Source of the DNA: Myxococcus xanthus
GTDB taxonomy: Bacteria > Myxococcota > Myxococcia > Myxococcales > Myxococcaceae
Length of the DNA stretch: 64,000 nt
NCBI RefSeq assembly: GCF_013116825.1
Contig: NZ_JABFNS010000027.1
Span: 1 to 64,000, forward strand
Direction: 5' to 3'
The notes under the pieces: model-generated
What the model was told of the DNA's origin: nothing
Database searches by the model: none
The model's input: only the letters and a program-made list of their open reading frames with translations
In this document: in pieces, positions 8,111-16,300 of the stretch
Layout of the letters: each line of letters opens with the position of its first letter
Numbering within the stretch: the stretch's first letter is position 1
Translations under genes and position numbers: made by a program

Positions 8111-8424
8111 GTTCGGCCTCCCTGGGTGAGCGAGAAGTGTCCCCTCAAGCCAGACTTCGAGTCAACAACATGCCAGGGCACTTCCGATTGTGATGGGAAT
8201 TGCCGTGGCCCACACAGGAGATGGGCCTACCTGTCAGAGCGCGACACCCTGAGACCTGACAATCCATTTCCATGTCGAGCTGACCTCAGGTCAATCCACG
8301 TCCGTGCAGCCCTCACCCAGGCGCTGCGTCGCTTCGAATTCCGCACCCTCAAACACCACCGCCTTGAGTGACTGGCTTCCGGCCCTGCTTCCGCGAAGCG
8401 AAGCCGCGATGAACACGGGACGAC
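8111..8424. promoter_or_regulatory. Intergenic region holding the likely promoter of the RiPP operon
   Basis: This 314-base gap lies upstream of the minus-strand precursor gene and is AT-richer than the window. It should hold the promoter of the precursor-YcaO-oxidase operon. TTGACT occurs on the minus strand around 8170, but no convincing -10 box follows at standard spacing. A perfect palindrome at 8281-8293 is listed separately. I see no protein-coding gene here. Confidence 0.4.
8281..8293. promoter_or_regulatory. Palindrome TGACCTCAGGTCA, possible operator
   Basis: TGACCT and AGGTCA are perfect inverted half-sites around a central C, about 170 bases upstream of the RiPP precursor ATG. A related CCTGACAATCC occurs at about 8256, near the CAGGTCAATCC that overlaps the palindrome. 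The symmetry suits a dimeric regulator, but no regulator gene is adjacent. Confidence 0.3.
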
Positions 8425-9054
8425 ATGTCCCTCGGAGACATCGCAACCGCGCTCACCTTCGCACGGGCGGCGCGGCACAGCGGCGACCGCGATAGGGGCT
8501 GAATCGTGCTCGGTGGATTCTCGCATGACGGAGCGCTCGCCTACGCGTATGCCGCCGCCAACGGCCGCCACGTGTCGGCGGTCGCCGTGCTCGACGCCAA
8601 CTGCGACGTCACGGCATTGCGCGAGTCGTCCGAGGACAGCGTGAGCGCGTGGTTCGCCAGCGCGCCGCCACACCCGTCGCTGCGTGAGACCGTGGAACTC
8701 GACGAAGTCTGGTGCGGGACGACACCCAGGCCCGAGCTCTCGGGCATCCGCGTCCCGTTGTTCTACCTCGGTGCCGCTGGTGCGTTCGGCGACTCCGGGC
8801 TGCATTCGACGCCCCGGGTGTCATCGACGGATGTCACGGCGCTCTTCGTCCGCCGCTTCGGTCCGGAGCGAATGGCCGAGGACTTCGGCCATGGCGACCT
8901 CCTGTACGCCGCGGATGCACCGACGCTCGGCTCGCGCGGGTGGCAACGGGAGCCCTTCGCATCGGACGAAGGGCTCCATCACCTGAAGTGCCGTTGGGCT
9001 TACGGCCCGTCAAGCACGGCCAACATGCGCGGCAGCACGTCGAAGAACGCGTAG
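8425..9054 (+). pseudogene. Decayed alpha/beta-hydrolase gene (truncated, in-frame stop)
   Basis: From the ATG at 8425 the frame reads LGDIATALTFARAARHSGDR, then hits TGA at 8500, then continues in the same frame as IVLGGFSHDGALAYAYAA, the typical nucleophile elbow of alpha/beta hydrolases. The expected G-x-S-x-G reads GFSHD, so the last Gly is also lost. Later a GHGDLLYA segment resembles the catalytic histidine region. The 5' part of a normal hydrolase is absent because another stop lies at 8410. The open frame runs on into the convergent esterase gene, where real homology probably ends near 8998. A GTG at 8506 could make a short fragment, but an active enzyme is unlikely. Confidence 0.6.
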
Positions 9055-10088
9055 TTCCAGCAACTGAAGTTGTGCCCGCCGTCACAACCGAAGGGCTTCT
9101 GGCCGGGCGCGGGGCGGCCATACATCTCGTAGTGGTGCGGCACGCCCGCGGCATTCAGCGCATGGTGGAACCGGTCCGTGGACGCCCCCGGGACGCGTTC
9201 GAGCACATCCCCATCCCAGATGCCCGACCCCGCATACAAGGCGACGGCCACGCCCCGCAGAGACGCCGCGCGCGGAATGGGGTTGTTCATGTTCCAGGCC
9301 TGGTCGAAGGGCCAGAAGGGAGAGCCGAACGCCCCATCCGGGTTCTGCAGCCACCGTGTCCCCTCCTCCGTGATGGTGGCGCGGATGGCGGCGTCCCCCA
9401 GGTCCAGCGCCCCCGAGAAACTGGCCGCATAGGCAAACAGGTCGGGGCGCCGCGCGGCGTAGCTGATGGCCCCGAAGCCGCCCATGGACAGCCCCGCGAT
9501 GGCGCGGCCCCGCTTGTACGCCAGCGTGCGCAGGTTCTGGTCCACCCACGGAATGAGCTGGTTGAGGTGGAACTCCTCCCACGCCTGATTCACCCCGCGA
9601 GGGAAGACCCAGTTCGTGTACCAACCGACCTTGCCGCCATCCGGCATGATGGTGATGACGGGCATGTTCTCGGTAATCGCATACGCCGCACCGAACTCCA
9701 CCCACTGAGCCGAGTTCGCACCTCCTCCCCCGTGCAACAGGTAGACCGTGGGGTAACGCACGCCCGGGTTGTTGTAATACCCCGTCGGCAGGAGCACCCG
9801 AACGTGGTGGCGTGGATCATAGACCGCGTGAGGCGCGATCAGCGGCGTGGAGATTTCCACGTCGATGAGCCTATCCGTGATGTGCCGCACCGCATGAACC
9901 GTGATGCCATGCCCCGAATAGAAGTTCGGCGCGAGCGAGGCATCGGATGCCTCCGCGCGGCCTGGCACTCCGATGAACAGGGCGACCAACAAGACTCCCA
10001 CGAGTCTGCGTGCAGCACGGGCGTGAGACTCGCGTCGTTCAAGAGCGGCGCTGGAAACAAAGACGTCCTGGGGCAGCAATCTGCGCAT
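9000..10088 (-). CDS. Secreted esterase of the esterase D / antigen 85 type
   Basis: The protein has 362 residues from the ATG at 10088; longer in-frame starts up to 10265 give a Pro/Arg-rich stretch without a signal. A basic N-region and hydrophobic segment (LVGVLLVALFIGVPGRAEA) form a signal peptide. The mature part is an alpha/beta hydrolase of the putative esterase (PF00756) family: YLLHGGGG oxyanion region, nucleophile elbow GLSMGGFG, and a late GHNFSCW with the catalytic His. Family members hydrolyse feruloyl, formyl or acyl esters or transfer acyl groups. The substrate cannot be told here. It is convergent with a decayed hydrolase. Confidence 0.8.
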   Translation of the reverse strand: MRRLLPQDVFVSSAALERRESHARAARRLVGVLLVALFIGVPGRAEASDASLAPNFYSGHGITVHAVRHITDRLIDVEISTPLIAPHAVYDPRHHVRVLLPTGYYNNPGVRYPTVYLLHGGGGANSAQWVEFGAAYAITENMPVITIMPDGGKVGWYTNWVFPRGVNQAWEEFHLNQLIPWVDQNLRTLAYKRGRAIAGLSMGGFGAISYAARRPDLFAYAASFSGALDLGDAAIRATITEEGTRWLQNPDGAFGSPFWPFDQAWNMNNPIPRAASLRGVAVALYAGSGIWDGDVLERVPGASTDRFHHALNAAGVPHHYEMYGRPAPGQKPFGCDGGHNFSCWNYAFFDVLPRMLAVLDGP

Positions 10089-10456
10089 CCTCTGACCTCG
10101 GAGAGTAGGTGGGGCGTCAACGGGCTCTTCATCCGCCAATGACAGGTGCGACGCTAAAGGGCGTATCTGACCATGGCAACGCACACGTTGGAGCGACCGC
10201 GTCATTCCCTGGCGAGGGCCGCTGAGGCTGTGTCTTTCCCGCGACTGTGGACGCGCGCTGTCCATTCAATCCATCCGGTGGCGACTCACGTCATCCCGGA
10301 AGGCCCACCCTCGAAAGACGGAGGCCTCGAACAGGACACAGCTGCGCCCTCGCCCAAATCGCCCTCCCCCACGCAACTCCGTGCGCAGATGAAGGACAAT
10401 TCGCACAAAGGCATGAAGGAACGCACCTCATGCCTCAAACCAGGGGGGTCTACATC
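10089..10456. other. Divergent intergenic region
   Basis: These 368 bases separate the esterase start from the plus-strand gene at 10457 and should hold both promoters. In-frame open sequence extends upstream of 10457 to 10247, but it reads as Pro/Arg-rich filler without a ribosome site. I see no clear promoter boxes. Confidence 0.4.
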
Positions 10457-11341
10457 ATGGGTACGATCACAAGGGTAACGACGACGTTGTTGAAGCAAGG
10501 CGCACGAGGAGTGCTCCACGCCGGCGGCCACAGGGCACCGCCCCGCGTGCTGCCGCAAGTCGCCCATCACTCCACCAAGGCACCAAGCCCGTCTCAGATT
10601 GCGAGCGAGACACGGGCGCGGAACAACAGCCTGGACCTGATGAGCGACATCATGGATGCCATGGATCGCCGGGATGGTGGCAACAACGCGGCCATGCCAC
10701 GTATCAAGCCGGATGTGCCGCTGTCGCGCCGTGAGAACTTCGCGTTCGACGCCATCCAGCCGGGGTACGGAACGTCGAAGTCCGCCATCGACAAGCACGG
10801 CAAACTCCAGCCCGCGGGCGACAGCGTCACCACCAGCGCCTCCGACCACGTCGATGGCGAAAAGTCCATCAAGGCGAAGACGCCGTATACGTCCTTCAGC
10901 GGCCCGCCGGTGGGCGTGGACGGCACGGCCACGGGGCCCCTGGTCGACAACCCGCTCTACGGCAAGGACCGCATCGTCACCAACCCGGCCAAGGCCCCCA
11001 AGAGCGGTGTGGTGCTCGACCAGCTCGACATCCAGCGCGACCTCCGGACGAGCACCAAGCCCGGCTTCGACGAGACCGCGGTGCTGCGCTCCGAGCCACG
11101 TCCGCAGCCGCTCTGGCAGCCCACCCCTGAAGAGCGCGCCATCATGCCCCTGGTCGGTGTGGACCCCGAGAAGCCCTCGTTCACGTTTCGCGAACGCGCG
11201 ATGGTGAACTCGGCGCGGGACAAGGAGTACCTGCTCAAGGGCACCATCCACGAGTTCGACTTCTTCCAGGGGCAGCCGGACGGCTCGCTCAAGCCCCTCT
11301 CCAAGCAAGAGGTGATTGACGAAGCCAGGAAGAAGTCCTGA
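10457..11341 (+). CDS. Unknown protein, possible ADP-ribosyltransferase-like effector
   Basis: The protein has 294 residues from the ATG at 10457 (AGGGGGG upstream); an ATG at 10430 is an alternative. It has no signal peptide and no membrane span. The first 60 residues are disordered. The middle has a GYGTSKSAID block, an H-V-D-G stretch and then KTPYTSFSGPP, followed by a FDETAVL segment and a charged C-terminal helix. The order of a TPYTSFS-type strand and a later Glu recalls the STS and Glu motifs of ADP-ribosyltransferase toxins, but I cannot place the family with confidence. No immunity-like gene is next to it. The function should be treated as unknown. Confidence 0.6.
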   Translation: MGTITRVTTTLLKQGARGVLHAGGHRAPPRVLPQVAHHSTKAPSPSQIASETRARNNSLDLMSDIMDAMDRRDGGNNAAMPRIKPDVPLSRRENFAFDAIQPGYGTSKSAIDKHGKLQPAGDSVTTSASDHVDGEKSIKAKTPYTSFSGPPVGVDGTATGPLVDNPLYGKDRIVTNPAKAPKSGVVLDQLDIQRDLRTSTKPGFDETAVLRSEPRPQPLWQPTPEERAIMPLVGVDPEKPSFTFRERAMVNSARDKEYLLKGTIHEFDFFQGQPDGSLKPLSKQEVIDEARKKS

Positions 11342-11466
11342 GCCACCGCGCCTCGTCCCATCACCATGCCAGGAGAACCCCACCCTCGCGACGCCGTATT
11401 GCGCCGCGAGGGCGGTGAGCCCGCCAGCCAATGATGTCCTTCAGCGAGCGGCAGCGTCGGTCCAGG

Positions 11467-12513
11467 CTACGCCATGACGCAGACGCCCGACGAGCAGGTC
11501 TTCGCCGCCGGACAGACAACTCCGCAGGCGCCGCAGTTGCTCTCGTCCGACGACACATCCACGCACTGCGCGCCACACTGCACCCGGGGAGCCGGACAGG
11601 AGCCACCCACGCACTCATAGCCACCCGGCGTGTTGACGCACACCTGGCTGGGATTGCACGCGGCAGTCCCGTTCGAGCACTCGTCGATGTCACTGCACGT
11701 CCAACCATTTCCCCAGTAGCCCGGCCTGCAGGTGCAGGTGTAACTTCCCGGCGTGTTCGTGCAAATCGCATTCACCGAACACTGGGCAGTGCCATTCGTG
11801 CATTCATTGACGTCCGTACAGACACTGGGCTGCATGCCATTGCAGGTGTACCCCGGCTCCACCCGGCAGGTGCTGCTGCAGCCATCTGACGAAACCCGGT
11901 TGCCGTCGTCACACTGCTCCCCATTGTTGATACGGCCATCGCCACACACGGCGCTCACACCTCCGCCCGTATCCTCCACCGCGTCCAAGCCGAACAACGA
12001 GGCAACCCCACTGCGCAGCCTCACATAGCGGTACGGCGTGGCGTTGCTGAATGGCACCAGCGTGGAGTGGGTCCCGAGCCCCAGGTCCAGCAGGTTCGCC
12101 TGTCCCGTGCTGATGATGCTCATGTCCCCACGAAGGAACTCCACCTGGGCGATGACCGCCAGCGAAAGGCCCTGGTAGTAGACGCGCAGCGGCCCTGTGC
12201 CCTCTTCGCCCAGGCCCATGTCCAGAACGATGGAACCGCCAAGAAGTCCCAGGAAACTCGCGGCGTTCCCATCCGGTGCGCCCACGGCGTTGTTCGGATT
12301 GAGGACGGCGATGACACCGCTTTGGACGACTGCGTCGGCATAACGGTCACCGGCCATCGCCGACACCGAGTCCGATGACGACTCACCGTCCACCGGTGCC
12401 TCTTCGGAAACCACGGATTCGTCCTCCAACTCAAAACCGCACGCGCTCATCATGCCGAACGCCAGGGCCGCACTCAGCATTCGCCACATGGGGGCCACTC
12501 GACTGACCTTCAT
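11467..12513 (-). CDS. Cysteine-rich EGF-repeat lipoprotein
   Basis: The protein has 348 residues from the ATG at 12513, preceded by GGAG at about 8 nt. The signal ends in a lipobox, MMSAC-GF. Residues about 45-165 form a discoidin-like or beta domain (YADAVV, PNNAVGAPDG). Then come a Myxococcus cysteine-rich repeat (CGDGRINNGEQCDDGN), two calcium-binding EGF modules starting DVNECTNG and DIDECSNG, and a final CGAQCVDV/CGACGVVC module. This is the arrangement of surface-exposed adhesive lipoproteins in myxobacteria. Calcium binding is expected from the DxNEC and DxDEC consensus. The partner is unknown. Confidence 0.8.
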   Translation of the reverse strand: MKVSRVAPMWRMLSAALAFGMMSACGFELEDESVVSEEAPVDGESSSDSVSAMAGDRYADAVVQSGVIAVLNPNNAVGAPDGNAASFLGLLGGSIVLDMGLGEEGTGPLRVYYQGLSLAVIAQVEFLRGDMSIISTGQANLLDLGLGTHSTLVPFSNATPYRYVRLRSGVASLFGLDAVEDTGGGVSAVCGDGRINNGEQCDDGNRVSSDGCSSTCRVEPGYTCNGMQPSVCTDVNECTNGTAQCSVNAICTNTPGSYTCTCRPGYWGNGWTCSDIDECSNGTAACNPSQVCVNTPGGYECVGGSCPAPRVQCGAQCVDVSSDESNCGACGVVCPAAKTCSSGVCVMA

Positions 12514-12930
12514 TGTCTTGCTCCAATCCGCTTGGACTTGGGGATGGCGGTCCGACGTGAGGACTGTCACGCCGGATAACCGCCACAACAATGAACGCAC
12601 GAATTCCATTTTCAGCTTTAAAGGCACGCACTCCGAATCCAGAACGCGTGTGCCATTGGACAGCTTTTCCTCCAGGTATCGCCGCGTCGACCGCAAGGCG
12701 ACACCCACCCTGGACACGAAGGCTGCGACTCCTGTCCCAGCACGAGGCGGCCTTCTCGATTCTCGGGAGTGAAGAGAAAAGACAGCGGCGGCGCGCCTCC
12801 TCAATCCCAACCGCGAAGTTGCACGCGGCCGCCCGCGACGCCTCCGCTCCCACGTCTGTGGGGCGTTGATGGCCCGCGCCATTCGCCTATCGTATACTTG
12901 GGGAAACGCCTCTCCCTTTCCCAAGGTCCC
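12514..12930. other. Divergent intergenic region with a short mosaic repeat
   Basis: These 417 bases lie between two divergent lipoprotein genes. The segment 12811-12842 shares 26 of 28 bases with the end of the giant membrane gene near 13353 and 20 identical bases with its interior near 13841. TATACT lies at 12893, close to the plus-strand gene, and may be a -10 box. No protein gene is visible. Confidence 0.4.
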
Positions 12931-13254
12931 ATGCGACTGTCACTGATGAGCCTGCTCTGCCTCCTGTTCTCCGCTGGCTGCGGAGACGATACGTCCCATC
13001 TACCGAATTCCTCGCTCGCGGCCTGCTCCTTCACTGACGCGTGCGCGAACGCCGACGAGGAGTGCTACGTCAGCCAGGTCTGTGGCCCGCCCGCCCCTGA
13101 CGAAGAGCTCTACTGCCAGGCGGAGAAGGGCGACCGCCAGTGTCACCGCCGCTGCCAGGACGATGACGCCTGCGGCCCCGGCGAGACCTGCAGGACAGTC
13201 GAATGGGTCAAACGAACGGACATGCTGACCACGACCACCCTTTGCTTCAAGTAG
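12931..13254 (+). CDS. Small cysteine-rich lipoprotein
   Basis: The protein has 107 residues from the ATG at 12931 and begins MRLSLMSLLCLLFSAGC, a clear lipoprotein signal. The mature part holds about ten cysteines in short spacings (CSFTDACANADEEC, CHRRCQDDDACGPGETC), so it should be disulfide-rich and lie outside the cytoplasm. It belongs to the many small myxobacterial lipoproteins of unknown role. It is divergent from the EGF-type lipoprotein and convergent with the giant membrane gene. Confidence 0.7.
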   Translation: MRLSLMSLLCLLFSAGCGDDTSHLPNSSLAACSFTDACANADEECYVSQVCGPPAPDEELYCQAEKGDRQCHRRCQDDDACGPGETCRTVEWVKRTDMLTTTTLCFK

Positions 13255-13316
13255 CCGGCGCAACCATCCCGTGGCGGTGGCGCATCTGCAGTTGAAGACG
13301 TCGACGGGGGACTTCG

Positions 13317-13338
13317 CCTGCCCCGCGACAGAGGCAGG
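13317..13338. terminator. Hairpin between convergent genes
   Basis: CCTGCC and GGCAGG form a 6-bp stem with a 10-nt loop, between the small lipoprotein and the end of the giant membrane gene. There is no T tract. Confidence 0.25.
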
Positions 13339-13353
13339 TCGCCACCCGCGCGC

Positions 13354-16300
13354 TCAATCCCAACCGCGAAGCTGGACGCGGACCCGACGCACGAGCATTT
13401 CCCACTCCTGACGCTTCAACGTCGTCAGGACGCGCCCGCCAATGAGTGTGAGCCCGGTGAGCGTCATCACCAGGAAGCCGATGCGGTGGTCCCTCAGTCC
13501 TGCGTCGAGCAGTGTGGCCGCGACGTCCAGCGTGAGGAACAGGGTCCCCAACGCCAGGTAAGCGCGAATCTGGAACACCATGCCCGCCACCACGCCGAGC
13601 AGACACACCCCGCCGAAGACGAGCGCATACGTGCCGTCGGGAGACTGGCCCACCTGGACCGCGATTCGCGCCGCCGCGGGCACATACAGCAACAAGCCCC
13701 CGAGGATTCGCACCGTGTTGCGCGCGGCGTGCGGCAGGCTCTCCGCGAAGAGCTGGCCCAGCATCAACAACAGCAACCCCATGGGCGCCAGGTAGATCTC
13801 CAAACCCTCCAGGCCAAAGGCCAGCGCGGAGATGAGCAGCGCGAAGTTGCACGCGGCCGCGGCGAACGCACCGAACAGCCGGCTGCGCTCCACCGCGCCC
13901 AGCGTCGCGTACAGGAGTCCGGAGCCCCCCGCGAGCAGCGCCGCCTCCTGCGTCGCCTCGCCTGGCAGCACCAGCGCCATGCCCACGGGCAGCAGTGCCG
14001 CGAAGCGCCGGGTGGCCGCCTCCACGGGCTGTACGCCCGCCCGCCGGGCCAGCACCGTCACGCCCACCAGGATGAAGCCCAGGGCCAGCGCGAAGAATGC
14101 GTCGTGCTCGGCGCGCAGGCCCGGCGCATACAGATTGCGCACCAGGGCGTAGACGCCAACCACCGCGGTCTGCACGAAGTAGACGTGCCGGCCGGTGTGC
14201 TGGCTCCAAGCGCAGTGCAGCGCCACCAGCACCAGGATGCCAATGGAGGCGATGGCCAGCGGAAGAGCGCCGTCGACGGCGGAGCCCCCCACCGCCAGGG
14301 CCACGAGCATCAACCCACTCACCACGAACCCTGTGTCACGTCCCCACGACAGGCCGCCCGCGACGTCCGGCCGGCGCCTCCGCACCCACGCCTGGGCGAC
14401 ATGGAGGGCCAGCACGCCCACGGAGGCGGCCAGGGACAGGGCCGCGCCATGGAGGATGAAGAGCGCGCCATAACCCAGCCACGGGCCGCCCAGACTCGCG
14501 CGAATCGAAAGGAAGCCCATGAGTGAGGCGACAAAAGTGCCGCCCGCCACCCAGGCCCCCAGCGTCGCGACGAGCGAGGCGAGCGTGCCCTTCCACTGGA
14601 AAGCCGCCACGAGCATCGAGGCGGCGACGAGCGCCAGTGTCACAGGCAACGCGGGAGAGACCATCCAGCTCCCGCCCATGCTCAACAGCATCTCCCCCAG
14701 GAGGTTGAGCGCGGCGAGCGTCGACGACGGCGTTCCATTCGTCGCCAACGCGTACACGAGCGCTGCCAACAGATAGATGGCGCTGGCCTGGTGGATGCGC
14801 ATGCGAGCGGCGCTCTCGGACAAGCCCCTGCGCCGGACGATCCACGGCCCCAGCGTCACCACCGCCAGCCCCACCAGCGCGAGCGCCGGGCCGGGCCACA
14901 CCCCGAAGGCCTCCTCACGGTGCGCCAACGCGTGGACCAGCAGAAGGATGCTCGCGCCAAGCACACCGCGCCCCTGCGCCCTGGCCCCTCCGAGGAACAG
15001 CACCAGACCAGCGATGCAGACCAGGCCTGCCGCCGTGAGCCCAGGCTGGAAGAGGGCCGCGACGAAGACCATGCCCACACTGATGACCGAATGGCGCCGC
15101 AACAGGCGCTGGAAGGAATCGGGCAGCCCCCGGAGCGAGGCAGCGGCATAGACGAGCCCCACGGCGGCGATGCCCACGAAAGCCCGCTGCCACAGCAGGA
15201 ACTCCGTGTCTCCTGGTGCGAGCCACGCGTCCTTATCAAGCCAGTGCAGGGACTCGGCGCCGATGCGCACCCACCTGCCTTCGGGCGACCACGCGTGCGC
15301 GAGCCTGGGCCCGAGCAGCGACTGCCTCGCGCCCCAGAGCGCCGCACCGGGCAGCCCGAGCCAGAGCCCCACGCTCGCGAGCCGCACCGAGCGCGCGGAC
15401 ACGGAGAGCAGCAACATCAACACCGCGGGCCCCAGCAACATCATGGGCGGAATGAGAGCCAGCGCACGGGTCGGCCGAGGCAGGCCGACGAGGAGCGCGC
15501 CTTTCAGGAGCACACATGCCAGGACCGCCACGCCGAGATGGGGAACCCAGTGGTAGAGCTTGCCGTGACGAGGCTTCTCCAGAAGCCCGGCGACCCAGGG
15601 CCCGAAGCGCCGTGCCGCCAGCGCGACGCCCCAGAGCGCGATGCCGATGAGCGAGGTCCGCAGAGCCGCGACGTCCGGGGGCGACGGCCGGCCCGCGCGG
15701 TTGAGCAGAGCGGTGAGCGCGATGAGCGCGCCCAGCGACGCGAGCGTCACCACCGAGCCGCGCAGGTGCCAGGCCTCGAATCCGCGCGACACGAAGGCCA
15801 CCAGCGCGACCAGGAGGAGCAGACCGGCCGCGAGCAGACACGCGGCGCGCTCGGCATCCGTGGGCCTGGCCAGCCACCCGGCCAGCGTGAGCGCGGCGAT
15901 GACCGTCTGCACCAGCGCCGCCGTGGCGAAACCATCCGTGAAGAGCGACAACCCCCGCGCACCGAGCGGCAGCCTGAAGAGGTCGAACATCCTCCGCCCC
16001 TCGCGCCCGGCAGCGGCGTCCGCGGCATCCATCGAAGTGCGGCCGCGCAGCGCGGAGAAGGCCGCGAAGGCGAGCGCCAATGATGCGGCGACCACGGCGG
16101 CTCGCGGGGATGCGAAGTCGGAGACGGTGCCCATCATCTGGGAGACCGCGAGCGCGAGCCCCGAGGCCGCGAGGAACCCGACGAGCCTGCTGCCATCCCG
16201 CCGGACACGCAGCAGCAACCAGGCCGTGACCACGGCCGTGGGAAGCGCGGAGAGCACACTGGCTGACAACCCCGTGGCTGACACGAGCAGGTCCGGAGCG

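Noticed and set aside
8150-8200. Sigma-54 promoter (TGGCAT...TGAC) for the RiPP operon
   Set aside because: Too many mismatches in the -12 element and wrong spacing to the GC box.
8506-9054. Intact 182-residue hydrolase from GTG 8506
   Set aside because: It lacks the N-terminal half and the elbow Gly, and homologous sequence continues upstream across a stop, so it is a pseudogene.
12801-13034. Minus-strand open frame ending in a QLRGWD tail like the giant protein
   Set aside because: It opposes a well-supported lipoprotein gene; I treat the shared end as a repeat, not a gene.
14791-16083. Long plus-strand frames inside the giant membrane gene
   Set aside because: Arg/Pro/Gln-rich shadow frames, an effect of high GC; no ribosome site or domains.
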